64,000 nucleotides of DNA. It comes from DASQYE01 sp035940775 (GTDB lineage Bacteria; Acidobacteriota; Blastocatellia; Pyrinomonadales; Pyrinomonadaceae). Of this stretch, positions 8,989 to 18,593 are shown in pieces. The notes below the pieces were generated by a model that searched no databases, was not told the DNA's origin, and worked only from the letters and a program-made list of their open reading frames with translations. The first letter of the stretch is position 1. The number at the start of each line of letters is the position of its first letter. Position numbers and translations under genes: made by a program. Location: NCBI GenBank assembly GCA_035940775.1, contig DASZEN010000028.1, positions 1-64,000 of the forward strand, written 5' to 3'.

Positions 8989-10035
8989 TTAGGTTCCGCT
9001 CGTCAGCGTGTTGTCCCACTTGACGCGCTTCAGTAGATTGAAATCCGAGAGCATCTTGCCCGTACCCAGAACGACGGATGAGAGCGGGTCTTCCGCCAGA
9101 GAGACGGGCAGGCCCGTTTCAATCGAGAGGCGTCGATCCAGATTCTTCAGGAGCGCCCCGCCGCCCGTCAAAACTATACCGCGCTCCACAATGTCGGCCG
9201 AAAGCTCCGGCGGCGTCCTTTCGAGCGCGACGCGCACGGCGTTAACGATGGTCGCCACAGAATCCGAAAGGGCCTCTCTCACTTCCTCATCCGTGATCGT
9301 GATGGTTTTCGGGATGCCCTCTATGAGGTTGCGCCCACGCACCTCCATCGTCAGCACTTCGTCCAGGGGAAAGCCCGAGCCCAGCTCGATCTTGATCGCC
9401 TCGGCGGTGCGCTCACCTATCAGAAGGTTGTACTTGCGCTTGATGTACTGCGTGATGGCCTCGTCCATCTCGTTTCCGGCGACGCGCACGGCGCGCGAGT
9501 AGACGATGCCGGAAAGTGAGATGACGGCGATGTCCGTAGTTCCGCCGCCGATGTCGACGACCATGTTGCCGTGCGGCTCTGTGATCGGGAGCCCTGCGCC
9601 GATGGCCGCCGCCATCGCCTCTTCAACCAGATAAACTTCGGACGCTTTGGCCCTGTAGGCGGAGTCTTCGACGGCGCGGCGCTCGACCTGCGTGATTTCC
9701 GAAGGGATGCCGATGACGACGCGCGGGCTCACCCAGGTCTTGCCGTTGTGGGCCTTGCGTATGAAGTGCTGAAGCATCTTCTCCGTGACCTCGAAGTTGG
9801 CGATCACGCCGTCCTTCATCGGACGGATGGCGACGATGTTGCCGGGCGTTCGGCCGAGCATCTCTTTAGCGTCCCGGCCCACGGCTTCCACGGCGTTGGT
9901 GATCTTATTGATCGCCACGATTGACGGCTCGGAGACGACGATGCCGCGTCCCTTTGCGTAAACGAGCGTGTTGGCGGTTCCGAGGTCTATCGCAAGATCG
10001 CTTGAGAAGAGACTGAAAACTGATTTAAAGGCCAT
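8989..10035 (-). CDS. mreB: Rod shape-determining actin homologue MreB
   Basis: Bacterial actin that forms membrane-associated filaments and guides the peptidoglycan elongation machinery. The 348-aa sequence is strongly conserved. The phosphate-1 motif is AIDLGTANT around D17, the phosphate-2 motif is VVDIGGGTTD around D161, and the adenosine motif is IVLTGGGALL near residue 290. The N-terminal FSLFSSDLAIDLG resembles the usual membrane-binding start. It is the first gene of the mreBCD-mrdA-rodA cluster, and the 189-bp gap upstream presumably contains its promoter. Confidence 0.98.
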   Translation of the reverse strand: MAFKSVFSLFSSDLAIDLGTANTLVYAKGRGIVVSEPSIVAINKITNAVEAVGRDAKEMLGRTPGNIVAIRPMKDGVIANFEVTEKMLQHFIRKAHNGKTWVSPRVVIGIPSEITQVERRAVEDSAYRAKASEVYLVEEAMAAAIGAGLPITEPHGNMVVDIGGGTTDIAVISLSGIVYSRAVRVAGNEMDEAITQYIKRKYNLLIGERTAEAIKIELGSGFPLDEVLTMEVRGRNLIEGIPKTITITDEEVREALSDSVATIVNAVRVALERTPPELSADIVERGIVLTGGGALLKNLDRRLSIETGLPVSLAEDPLSSVVLGTGKMLSDFNLLKRVKWDNTLTSGT

Positions 10036-10224
10036 TTATGTGTCCATATTCTTTGATTAGTTAGATGATGCCCGAAGGGGTCAGCAATCGTTGGCCTACA
10101 CGCGGGGCCTTTCGGGCCGGGGGAAACGAGCACGCGCAGGGTAGACGGACGCTCACCGCACAGGAGCGAACTCTTTAAGATACACCGAAGTAGGGCGATT
10201 TGCTATTGCGAAATCGTATTTTCT

Positions 10225-11763
10225 CTAAAAAGTTGGGGGCAGCGGGGAGGCCGCCAGTCGAATGCAGTTCTTGTTGGCGGCTTTGGCCTCGTACATGGCC
10301 GAGTCGGCGCGGGCGATCAACTGTTGCGGCGATTGCGCGTGCTGCGGAAAAGCGGCTACGCCGAAACTCGCCGTGAGCCGTAAACGAAGGGTACGCCCGC
10401 CGTTAAATGTGTGGCGCTCGATCTTCTCGCGGACGCGCTCGGCCACCAGCAGCGCCTGCTCAACGCCGCTTTCCGGCAGGATGATGACGAACTCATCGCC
10501 GCCATAGCGCGCCACTATATCGGTATCGCGCACCGAAGAGAGGATCACGGAGGCCATCTCCATCAGGACGTGCGAGCCGACGAGGTGACCGTGCCGGTCG
10601 TTGATGGCCTTGAAATCGTCCAGGTCGAGGAAGAAGGCGGCGACCGTCGAGCCGTAGCGCCGTGCCCTCTTGATCTCGCTCAAAAGGAACTGGCGGAGAA
10701 ATCTGGCGTTGTGCAGTTTCGTCAGGTCGTCGGTCAAAGACAGACGCTCGGCCTCTGCGATTCGGACGGAGTTGGAGAGGGCGAAAGCCACCGGCAGGGC
10801 GAGCGCGCCCAGAAGCGCCGCCTCCGACCTCGAAAACAGGCGTTCCCCCGCGCCCTCGCGCACGGCCTCAAGCACACCCATCACACGCTCGCCGCTCATG
10901 AGCGGCACGGCCAGGACGCGCACGTTCTTGTCTCGTCCACGGACAGTCTCGCCGCTGGCTATGCTCTCTCTGGCCGCCTTCGATTCCGCGCCCGCCAGCG
11001 TCAGAGCGTCGCCCATAAGAGCGCGCCGCCAATCGGTTTCGGAAATCTCGCGGTCGCTCCGGGTCAGTCCGCGCGCCGCCAGGGGCTCAAGCTTGGGCGC
11101 GTCGATCCCGCTCGTTTCCGCAGTCAGGTAAATCGTCCAGCGGTGGGCCGGGATGAGCGGGGCGAGCCCGGCCAGCGCGGCCTGCGCGGCGCTCTTTTGA
11201 TCGTTGGCGAAATGCAGCGAGGCGACCAGCTCAAAGGCGGCGCGGAGCGTGCTCGTGCGCAAGCCCCTGGGCAGCAGCAGCGACTCTTGCGCGCTGATGA
11301 TCTCGGCGGATGCCGGGAGCGTCAAATCTCCCGTGCGTCCGCGCTCCTCCATTTCGCGCAGGAGGGCTGGCAACTGCGCCGGGCTCGCGGCGATGGCGTC
11401 GAAGCCCAGTCGCCTGAGCGCCGCATCATCGAACGCAGCGCGGCCAGCGGGCGTCGTTGCATTCCCGTTGCCGTAAGGGCGACAGGCGACGAGCGGGGCA
11501 TCGGGCCAGAGAAGCGAGGCGCGCTCGACCACGGCGTAAAGCTCCATCGTGTTGGCCTTGGAAGCAATCTCGTAAAGGACAGCCGCCGGAGCCTGGTCTA
11601 CGCGGCCATTGCTGGCGGGCGCGGCGGGCGTCGCCGTCTCGTAGCCGCGCTCGGTCGAAACGGCGACATCGACGCCCGCTTCGCGCAGAGCTTCGGCCAG
11701 CGCCCCGTCGTGCGCTCCTCCTACGGCGTGCGTGTCGGCCATCAAGACTACGTGCTTCGACAT
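10225..11763 (-). CDS. Diguanylate cyclase with GAF domain
   Basis: Predicted to make cyclic di-GMP from two GTP. The N-terminal 150 residues resemble a degenerate receiver-like fold without a recognisable phospho-acceptor pattern. Residues about 180-335 look like a GAF sensor domain. The C-terminal GGDEF domain has an intact active site (G421-G-D-E-F425) and the product-inhibition I-site R412xxD415 five residues upstream, so it is likely active and feedback-inhibited. The gene starts 33 bp after the FecR-domain gene on the same strand and lies upstream of mreB, so c-di-GMP may be tied to envelope or shape control here; that link is only positional. Confidence 0.92.
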   Translation of the reverse strand: MSKHVVLMADTHAVGGAHDGALAEALREAGVDVAVSTERGYETATPAAPASNGRVDQAPAAVLYEIASKANTMELYAVVERASLLWPDAPLVACRPYGNGNATTPAGRAAFDDAALRRLGFDAIAASPAQLPALLREMEERGRTGDLTLPASAEIISAQESLLLPRGLRTSTLRAAFELVASLHFANDQKSAAQAALAGLAPLIPAHRWTIYLTAETSGIDAPKLEPLAARGLTRSDREISETDWRRALMGDALTLAGAESKAARESIASGETVRGRDKNVRVLAVPLMSGERVMGVLEAVREGAGERLFSRSEAALLGALALPVAFALSNSVRIAEAERLSLTDDLTKLHNARFLRQFLLSEIKRARRYGSTVAAFFLDLDDFKAINDRHGHLVGSHVLMEMASVILSSVRDTDIVARYGGDEFVIILPESGVEQALLVAERVREKIERHTFNGGRTLRLRLTASFGVAAFPQHAQSPQQLIARADSAMYEAKAANKNCIRLAASPLPPTF

Positions 11764-11796
11764 AAACTTAAAGCCCTTGCCCTCAGCTTAAAGCCC

Positions 11797-13053
11797 TTAC
11801 TTCTTCTGGTGCGTCGCGCCCGAAGCGACGGGCACGCGATACTGCTCGCTGTTGCCCTGCGGGTCTTGCGCTTCAAGCATAATCTCGCGCGCGCCCGCCG
11901 CAATGGTGATCTGTAGTTGGAAGGAGCCGTCGGCGTTGGCAAACGTCTCGCGCTCGGCGATGCGTATGGTCGTGCCGCGCGGCGCGCGACCCCTGACGAT
12001 GTAGATTTGACCGCCTATAAAGTCGAAAGAGACCTCCGAGACGGCGACGTGCTCGCCCCTTCCCGGCGGCGAGACGATGAACTTCTGCGGCTCGCACCAA
12101 TCGCTGGTCTGTCCCGAAGAGGCCGTGGCGCGTACGCGCCAGAAGTAGTCGCCCGGCCTCAGATCGCTCGCGTTAAATTCGGTCGCGATCAACTGGTCGC
12201 GCTCTATGACGCGGCCCGCGGTGACGAAGAAGGGCGAGGTCGCCACCTCGACGCGATAATGCGCCGGAGTTCCGGAGGCGGGACGCTCCCAGCGCAAAGC
12301 GACGCTCGCCGCCCCTGTAGTCCCGGCCTGAACTCTCTCAAGATTGCGGGGCGCGACCGGCGGCGGAACATCCAGCAGGCGCTCTCTGCGCGCCAGCGTG
12401 CCCGATTGGTTGATCGAGAGATATTCGCCGTTACGCACGATGGTCTTATCGCCGTTGGCCGTGACGGTCTCAAGCTGCCCGGTGGCGACGCGAATCTCTT
12501 CCGTCTTGTCCGGATTGACGCCGAAGCTCGCGCCCGTCTCGCCAGCCAGGCGGCTCTGCGTCTGGCGGGTTTCGACGACGTTGGACGCGCCGTCCGGCTG
12601 CTGTTCGGTGCGGACGTTGATCTGGCCTGTATCGACGGCGACGCGTACCTGCGTGCGCTGTTCGCCTTCGACCTTGGTGTTCTCGCGTATGATGACTGTG
12701 CTGTTGGGGCGCACGACCAGCGTTGAGCCGTCAGCGAGCGTGATGCGGGCGCGTCCGTCGGCCTGCGTCTGCACGGTGTCGCCCGGATAGAGCTGCGTCT
12801 GGCTGCGTGCGGCTATGGTCTCGCGCGTCGCCGCGCGGATCACTCTGACATCGCCCTCAAAGGAGATGAAACGCGCTCCGGCGGGAGCATCGGCGACCGT
12901 CGCTGTGCTCTTGAATGGGTTGCCGTACTTCCAGACGTAGAGGCTCGCCACGCCGCCCACCACACTTAAGCCGAGCAGAGTAATGATGAAGTAGATTTGC
13001 CGCTTCTCGATGATCCACCAGTCGAGATCGAAGCGACCGTGTTTAGTAGCCAT
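11797..13053 (-). CDS. FecR-domain membrane protein with fibronectin-like module
   Basis: A 418-aa protein with a short cytoplasmic N-terminus, one membrane segment at about residues 19-41 (YFIITLLGLSVVGGVASLYV), then an extracytoplasmic FecR-like domain. That domain has the usual sequence order ending with TIAARSQTQLYPGDTVQTQ, GRARITLADGSTLVVRPNST and TGQINVRT. A fibronectin-III-like segment follows at about 230-330 (VALRWERPASGTPAHYRVEV, DYFWRVRATASSGQTSDW), and a further beta-rich module completes the C-terminus. No sigma factor is adjacent, so classical FecR anti-sigma function is not supported. It is probably co-transcribed with the downstream diguanylate cyclase and may be an envelope sensor or structural protein. 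Confidence 0.82.
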   Translation of the reverse strand: MATKHGRFDLDWWIIEKRQIYFIITLLGLSVVGGVASLYVWKYGNPFKSTATVADAPAGARFISFEGDVRVIRAATRETIAARSQTQLYPGDTVQTQADGRARITLADGSTLVVRPNSTVIIRENTKVEGEQRTQVRVAVDTGQINVRTEQQPDGASNVVETRQTQSRLAGETGASFGVNPDKTEEIRVATGQLETVTANGDKTIVRNGEYLSINQSGTLARRERLLDVPPPVAPRNLERVQAGTTGAASVALRWERPASGTPAHYRVEVATSPFFVTAGRVIERDQLIATEFNASDLRPGDYFWRVRATASSGQTSDWCEPQKFIVSPPGRGEHVAVSEVSFDFIGGQIYIVRGRAPRGTTIRIAERETFANADGSFQLQITIAAGAREIMLEAQDPQGNSEQYRVPVASGATHQKK

Positions 13054-13343
13054 ACGTGTTTGTGAGAGGTGAGACTAAATCCGTCGCGTGGGGCGAAAAC
13101 CAGTTAGCGAACTGAAAGGGAACAGAAACAGCAGAAGCCGTCGGGTCTGAAACGGCGCGCCGCTCAGGAGGCGCGGCGGCCAATTCCTAAAGCAGAAGGG
13201 GTTTTTCGGAAAACTCCCTCCTTAGTATCAGAAGTTAACACAGGCGTTTGATCCGTTCAAGCATCTTTTACGATGTTGGCCAAAATGGTCGCGAAACCGC
13301 TAAATCAGGGCAAAAGGCGGGAAAAACCGGAGTGTTGAGGCTC

Positions 13344-14381
13344 TCAGCGGGGATTGCCCGTGCCCGTCATTTCGCTGTCGGTCTCGCTTTCGGCCGCCTC
13401 GACATCCTCGAATGGCCGCCCGAAATCCGGCGGCAGGTCAACGTCTATGTCTCTTTCGGAGTGGCGCGGCCAGATGAGCGAGGCGGCGACGGAGCCGAGC
13501 AGCACGACGGCCACCACCCCGAGCGAGATGCCTATCGGGACGTGCAGTCCGGCGGCGACCAGTAGCATCTTCGCGCCGATGAAGGTGAGCACGATGGCGA
13601 GGCCGATCTTGAGATAGTGAAATTTCTCGACCACCCCGGCCAGCAGAAAGTAGAGCGAGCGCAGGCCCAGAATGGCGAAGACGTTCGAGGTGTAGACGAT
13701 AAAAGTGTCCGTGGTGATGGCAAAGATGGCCGGGATCGAATCGACGGCGAAGATCAGGTCTGTGACCTCGACGATAATCAGAACCAGCAACAGTAGCGTC
13801 CCCTTCAGTCGCCCTTCGGAGCGCGTAAAGAAATTCTCGCCCTCGTACTGGTGCGTGATCGGGACGTAGCGCGTGACGAGCCGCACGATAGGGTTCTGCT
13901 CCGGGTGAATCTCCGTCTCCTCTTGCCGAAACATCTTGATACCCGTGTAGATCAGAAATGCGCCGAAGACGTAGATTATCCAGTCGAACCTTGTGATGAG
14001 CGCCGCGCCCAGGAATATCATCGCCGCGCGCATCATGAGCGCGCCGAGCACGCCCCAAAAGAGCACGCGATGCTGGTACTTGGTCGGAACCTTGAAATAA
14101 GAGAATATGAGAAGGATGACGAACAGGTTATCGACCGAAAGCGATTTCTCGATCAGGTAGCCGGTCAGGTACTCCAACCCCTTCTGGTTACCCAGGTGCC
14201 AGAAGACGAGCCCGGCGAAGAGCAGCGCGAACGTAATCCAGACGATACTCCAGGCAGTCGCCTCCTTGTAGGTGATGGTGTGAGCCTTGCGATTGAAAAC
14301 GCCCAGGTCTACAAAGAGCATGATAAGGATAAAGACATTAAAACCCACCCACGCCCACATTGAATGATGCATCATGTCCAT
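13344..14381 (-). CDS. TerC/Alx family integral membrane protein
   Basis: Multi-pass membrane protein of the TerC family, whose members take part in metal-ion (notably manganese) efflux or in metalating exported proteins. Family motifs include EKSLSVDNLFVILLIFSYF and VDSIPAIFAITTDTFIVYTS, with their conserved acidic residues. About nine membrane segments are visible, followed by an acidic, charged C-terminal tail. I place the start at 14381 (MDMMHHSMWAWVGF), because the 13 codons before it (open from 14420) are Arg-rich and unlike the family. Neither position has a clear ribosome binding site. It is divergent from the PpiD-like gene. Confidence 0.9.
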   Translation of the reverse strand: MDMMHHSMWAWVGFNVFILIMLFVDLGVFNRKAHTITYKEATAWSIVWITFALLFAGLVFWHLGNQKGLEYLTGYLIEKSLSVDNLFVILLIFSYFKVPTKYQHRVLFWGVLGALMMRAAMIFLGAALITRFDWIIYVFGAFLIYTGIKMFRQEETEIHPEQNPIVRLVTRYVPITHQYEGENFFTRSEGRLKGTLLLLVLIIVEVTDLIFAVDSIPAIFAITTDTFIVYTSNVFAILGLRSLYFLLAGVVEKFHYLKIGLAIVLTFIGAKMLLVAAGLHVPIGISLGVVAVVLLGSVAASLIWPRHSERDIDVDLPPDFGRPFEDVEAAESETDSEMTGTGNPR

Positions 14382-14632
14382 TATCTGAATACGATAGCAC
14401 CCGCGCCCGCGTGCAATCAACCGAGTGGTCGGGCGCGCGGCCCCTCTCTCACTCTGTGCGCGCCCGCGCCCGACCGGAGGCGGCCGCCCTCCGCTCCGGC
14501 AGGAGTTGCGGCCTCGCCTCGGTCTCCGCTACAATCCTCGATTTCCGGAGCAGCAGTTAACCGGCCATAGAACTCATCGGCCGTTAACTTTATCGAAGGG
14601 CCATCCAAATTCTATTCAGGAAATAATCGAGC

Positions 14633-16648
14633 ATGCTGAAATTTTTTAGTCGTCAGGAACGGACGCGCAACTTGATACTGGTCGTCTTCGCCATCATCAT
14701 GGCGGTCAGCCTCGTCATCTTCTATGCGCCGGGGCGCAATTCGGCCTCGGCGACGCCAGCCACGAACACGGAAGTCCTCGCCCGTGTCGGCAGCGATGAT
14801 GTCACGGTCGGCGATCTGCAATTAATCAAAGATAGCTACATGCAGATGTTCGGCGGCCAGATCAGCCTCGCGCAGTTGGGCGGCGACAAGCGTTTCCTGG
14901 ACGGGCTTATTCGCGACCGCGTCATCGCGCAGGAGGCGGCTCGCCTCGGCCTCGCGGCATCCGACGCCGAGGTGGCCGATAAGATACGCAAACAGTTCAA
15001 AGACGCTTCGGGGAAATTCGTAGGCTTCGACCGCTACAAAGAGTCGGTCGTCTCGCGCTATGGCAGCATCGAGCGTTTCGAGCGGCAGATACGCGATCAG
15101 GTCGCGGCCGAAAAGCTACAGGCTTTCGTCACCGCTGGCGTTCGCGTCTCGGAGACGGAGGTACAGGACGATTATAAGCGCAAGAACAGCAGCTTTCAGT
15201 TGGTCTACGTTCCGGTGACGGCCGCCAAGCTCGCCGAAAAGATTCAACCCTCCGAGGAAGAGCTGCGCGCCTACTTCGACCAGCACAAAACGGAGTACCG
15301 TATTCTCGAATCGCAGAAGAAGGTTCGCTACCTCTTCATAGATCAGGCCAAAGCGGGCGAGAAGCTGCAAATATCGGATGATGATTTGCGCGCCGCCTAC
15401 GACAGCCTCGCGCCGGATAAGAAACAGGCCGGAGTCCGTGTGCAGCAGATCGTTTTCAAGGTCGCGCGCCCCGACCTCGATCCGCAGGTGCGCGCCAAGG
15501 CCGAAACTCTGCTGACGCAGTTGCGCGGCGCGTCGGGCGGAAGCCCCGTCACGGAGGAAGCTTTCGCGACCGCCGCAAAGGGGAACTCGGAAGATCCCGC
15601 GACGGCTAAAGGCGGCGGCTGGCTGCCTGTGCCCTTCAAGCGCGATCCGAACAAGGCCAATGAGCTTTATGATCGGATGATGGACATGCAGGAGGGCGAG
15701 ATGTCGGACGTGGTCAAGTTCGGCACTAACTATTACATCCTGCGCCGTGGCCCGTCGGTTCCGAAAACCTTCGAGGCCGCCAAGCCGGAACTGCTCGCTT
15801 CGCAGCGCAATAGCCGCGCTTATGCCGTCGCCGCGCAGTTGGCGGCACGCGCCGAGACGCGCCTGAAGGAGACCAAAGATTTCCAGAAAGTGGCACAGGA
15901 GCTGGCGGCGGAAGCGAACATGGCTCCGGCCCAGATGGTCAAAGAGACGCCTTACATCAAACCCGGCGACGATGTTCCGGAGATCGGCAGTAACCAGAAG
16001 TTTGAAGAAGCGATTGCGCCGCTTGAAAATCCGAACGATGTGGGCGTCCGCACGGGGGTTCGTAACGGTTTCGCCATCCCCATGCTGCTCGACAAGCGGG
16101 AGCCGCGCATCCCCGAATACGAAGAGGTCAGGGACAAGATCGCGCAGGCGCTCAAGCAGGAGCGCGCAAAATCGCAGCTTGAGCAGAGGGCCAACGAGTT
16201 GGCGACGAGCGCCGCGAGCGCGGGCGACCTGAAGACGGCCGCCGAAAAGATGGGCCTCGAAGCCAAGACGGAAGAGGCTTACAAGATCGGCGCGCCGCTC
16301 GGCGAAGCCGGTACGGGCCCCGCCGCCGACGATGCCATCTATGCCCTGAAGGAGGGCGAGGTCACAAGGCCCGCGGTCAGGATCGGCGACAACTGGGTAG
16401 TCATCGGCGCGATCAAGCGCACCGAGGCAGACCTCGCAGAGTTTGCCAAGCAGCGCGACCAGCTCATGCAGACGGCGCTCTCGGCGCTCCGCAACCAGGT
16501 TTTCGACGACTACATCACGGCAGTCCAGGCGCGTATGCAACGCGAGGGGCGTATCACGATCAACAAGGAAGTACTCGCCAAGGTCTCGGAGGACGAGCCC
16601 GCCGCCGCACCCCCGCGCCGCGCCCCACGCATCCCCGGACAACAATAA
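14633..16648 (+). CDS. PpiD/SurA-like peptidyl-prolyl isomerase chaperone
   Basis: Membrane-anchored periplasmic folding factor of the PpiD type. A cytoplasmic start (MLKFFSRQERTRN) is followed by one membrane segment at about 14-34. A SurA/PpiD N-terminal chaperone region follows, with the pattern LARVGSDDVTVGDL and FLDGLIRDRVIAQEAARLGL. A parvulin rotamase domain lies at about 262-370 (VRVQQIVFKVARPDLDP, KGGGWLPVPFKRD, GTNYYILRRG), and a long helical C-terminal region completes the 671 aa. AGGAAA lies about 9 nt before the ATG. The gene is convergent with the DASS transporter gene, and its 3' end abuts a palindromic repeat. Confidence 0.9.
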   Translation: MLKFFSRQERTRNLILVVFAIIMAVSLVIFYAPGRNSASATPATNTEVLARVGSDDVTVGDLQLIKDSYMQMFGGQISLAQLGGDKRFLDGLIRDRVIAQEAARLGLAASDAEVADKIRKQFKDASGKFVGFDRYKESVVSRYGSIERFERQIRDQVAAEKLQAFVTAGVRVSETEVQDDYKRKNSSFQLVYVPVTAAKLAEKIQPSEEELRAYFDQHKTEYRILESQKKVRYLFIDQAKAGEKLQISDDDLRAAYDSLAPDKKQAGVRVQQIVFKVARPDLDPQVRAKAETLLTQLRGASGGSPVTEEAFATAAKGNSEDPATAKGGGWLPVPFKRDPNKANELYDRMMDMQEGEMSDVVKFGTNYYILRRGPSVPKTFEAAKPELLASQRNSRAYAVAAQLAARAETRLKETKDFQKVAQELAAEANMAPAQMVKETPYIKPGDDVPEIGSNQKFEEAIAPLENPNDVGVRTGVRNGFAIPMLLDKREPRIPEYEEVRDKIAQALKQERAKSQLEQRANELATSAASAGDLKTAAEKMGLEAKTEEAYKIGAPLGEAGTGPAADDAIYALKEGEVTRPAVRIGDNWVVIGAIKRTEADLAEFAKQRDQLMQTALSALRNQVFDDYITAVQARMQREGRITINKEVLAKVSEDEPAAAPPRRAPRIPGQQ

Positions 16649-16649
16649 A

Positions 16650-16723
16650 CAGGGCGGCAGCGATGAATGATTGAATGAATAGTTAATTGACGCATTCACT
16701 CAACCCCTTTCATCCCTTCGTTA
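16650..16723. repeat. Dispersed extragenic palindrome, copy 1
   Basis: First of three related imperfect palindromes. It begins with GGGCGGCAGCGATGAATGA and ends with CATCCCTTCGTTA, overlapping the stop codon of the minus-strand transporter gene. The same blocks recur at 56803-56927, and the same CATCCCT/CCTTCGTT ends recur at 48675-48799. It sits between two convergent genes, so it may also act as a bidirectional terminator. Confidence 0.6.
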
Positions 16724-18244
16724 CCACCACCGGAGCATCTTCCACCAGAGGGGGCCGAGGCTCATCCAGATCGAGATGTTGAGCAGGGAGACGACGAGGC
16801 CGAGCCACCACCACGTTCGTTGGTTGACGTAGCCCGCGCCGAACCAGATGGGCGCGGGCGTCGTTCCGTAGTGCGTCAGCGAGGCATCCAGGTTCGAGAA
16901 GTAAGCGAGCGAGAGTACGGCCAAGTAGGGCGGCGCACCGCTCGCGAGGATGACGACCAGGAAGGGCGTGTACATCGCCGTCGCATGGGCCGTAATGCTG
17001 GCGAACGCGTAGTGCGCGTAGAAGTAGACGAGCAGTAGCGCCGAGAGCGCGGCCCACCACGTCCACCCGTAAGTGAGACCGGCAGCCGTCTCCGCAAATC
17101 GTTTCGTAATTCCCGTTTCGCCCAGCGCCTCGGCCATGCGCACCAGCCCTCCATACCAGATGAAGACATCCCACGCGCCGCGCTCCGCGATCACATCTTC
17201 CCAATCGAGCACTCTCGTCAGCAGCAGCACGCAGATACCAAAGAGCGCGACGACCGCGTAATGAACGGCACCGACGCGCCCGCCGGTCAAATACGCCAGC
17301 CGGTCGCCGATTATCCAGAGCGTCGCCACGATGCCGAAGACCGCCAGCATTACTTTCTCGGGCCAGCGCATTGGGCCAATACGTTTGAGTTCTTCGGCGG
17401 CGAACTCCGCTGCGGCGGGCGTGTGTCTGATCTCAGGCGGGAAAAGTCTATATAGCACGAGCGGCACGACCAGAAGCGATGCCAGTCCGGGCACGATAGC
17501 GCCCAGGGCCCAACGGCTGTAGCTCAACTCGATGCCGGTCACCTGTTGCGCAAACTTCGCGATCAGGACGTTCGATGCCTGGCCCGTCAGGAACATAGCG
17601 CAGACCACGACATCGCACTGGTAGAGGAGCACCATCAGGAAAGCTCCGAGCCGTCGGGCCGTCGCGCCCGGCTCGGACTCGTAAGCCTCCGCGAGGCTCT
17701 TGGCGATGGGGAAAATGATGCCGCCGGAGCGTGCGCCGTTCGAGGGAACGACCGATGCCAGCAGCATGTCCGTCGAGACGAGCGCGTAACCGAGGCCGAG
17801 CGAATGCCTGCCGATCGCGCGTATGAAAAGGAAGGCGATGCGCCGCCCGAGTCCCGTCTTAATCATCCCGCGCGAGATCATGAAGGCCGCCAGCACCAGC
17901 CATACGATCGGATCGCTGTAACCGCGAAGCGCATCGCCCACGGACATCGCGCCCGTCAACGCAAGCGCCGTCACCCCGAGCAACACCATCGCGCCGCCCG
18001 GCGCTGGCCGCAGGATGGAGCCGATGATGGTGGCGGCGAAGATCGCCAGCAGCCGCCACGATTGGGGTGCGATCCCTTCAGGAACGGGAGCAAACGCGAT
18101 GGCTAAAGCGGAGGCCACGATAACGATCCACTTTATAATCCTGCTTCGGACGGCGGCGCGGCCCGCCTCATCAGTCTCGCCTTCGCCGTTCAAGGTAGCG
18201 GCGGCGACCGCCTCCTCCTCTTCCTTAGCGTCTCTGTCCGCCAT
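16721..18244 (-). CDS. DASS family anion:sodium symporter
   Basis: Divalent anion/sodium symporter family (SLC13/CitT type) protein of 507 aa, expected to import dicarboxylates or related anions. About twelve membrane segments are visible. Family sequences include IVWLVLAAFMISRGMIKTGLGRR and an early conserved block near VPSNGARSGGIIFPIAKSLA, which matches the Ser-Asn-Gly substrate and sodium site region. The second repeat is less clearly conserved (YFSNLDASLTHYGTTPAPI). Specificity cannot be read from the sequence. The N-terminal 35 residues are acidic and cytoplasmic. It is convergent with the PpiD-like gene. Confidence 0.9.
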   Translation of the reverse strand: MADRDAKEEEEAVAAATLNGEGETDEAGRAAVRSRIIKWIVIVASALAIAFAPVPEGIAPQSWRLLAIFAATIIGSILRPAPGGAMVLLGVTALALTGAMSVGDALRGYSDPIVWLVLAAFMISRGMIKTGLGRRIAFLFIRAIGRHSLGLGYALVSTDMLLASVVPSNGARSGGIIFPIAKSLAEAYESEPGATARRLGAFLMVLLYQCDVVVCAMFLTGQASNVLIAKFAQQVTGIELSYSRWALGAIVPGLASLLVVPLVLYRLFPPEIRHTPAAAEFAAEELKRIGPMRWPEKVMLAVFGIVATLWIIGDRLAYLTGGRVGAVHYAVVALFGICVLLLTRVLDWEDVIAERGAWDVFIWYGGLVRMAEALGETGITKRFAETAAGLTYGWTWWAALSALLLVYFYAHYAFASITAHATAMYTPFLVVILASGAPPYLAVLSLAYFSNLDASLTHYGTTPAPIWFGAGYVNQRTWWWLGLVVSLLNISIWMSLGPLWWKMLRWW

Positions 18245-18383
18245 CTATCTCAGCCCCCGCGCTCCGCAAAAGTTTAAGAAGAGCATACGGCGGCGATACT
18301 ACAGCTTTTTGAGCTTTATGCCTCGACGAAAATCGCCGGGCGGCCTCTTTTGATTTACAGGGGGGCGTCCGCTTCCATAGAAA

Positions 18384-18434
18384 AGCGCGGGCTTCACACA
18401 AAACCCATCAGGGTCTTAGTTTGAAGCCCGCGCT
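18384..18434 (-). terminator. Rho-independent terminator after the secreted paralog gene
   Basis: A perfect 13-bp stem (AGCGCGGGCTTCA at 18384-18396 with its complement at 18422-18434) encloses a second small stem ACCC/GGGT. Read on the minus strand, the outer stem is followed directly by TTTTCTATGG. It lies about 160 bp downstream of the 18594-19730 gene. The remaining bases of the 18245-18593 gap show no gene. Confidence 0.75.
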
Positions 18435-18593
18435 CTCTTGAAAGTAAGCGGTCTCGGGACGACTTACGAGCGGGTCTCTTTTTTAAGCCTGCGCCAATTT
18501 TTATGCGGTGAAGACTAAGAACGCGTCCTCCTGCGAAGGTTTCTCCGGGCAGGGGAGAGAGGCTGGGCGGAGGCGCTCAAAGTGTATGCCGCT

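Noticed and set aside
10411..11916. Open frame of 501 codons on the plus strand
   Set aside because: Antisense to the diguanylate cyclase gene, which has an intact GGDEF domain.
15116..16699. Open frame of 527 codons on the minus strand
   Set aside because: Antisense to the PpiD-like gene; composition is that of a reverse-frame shadow.
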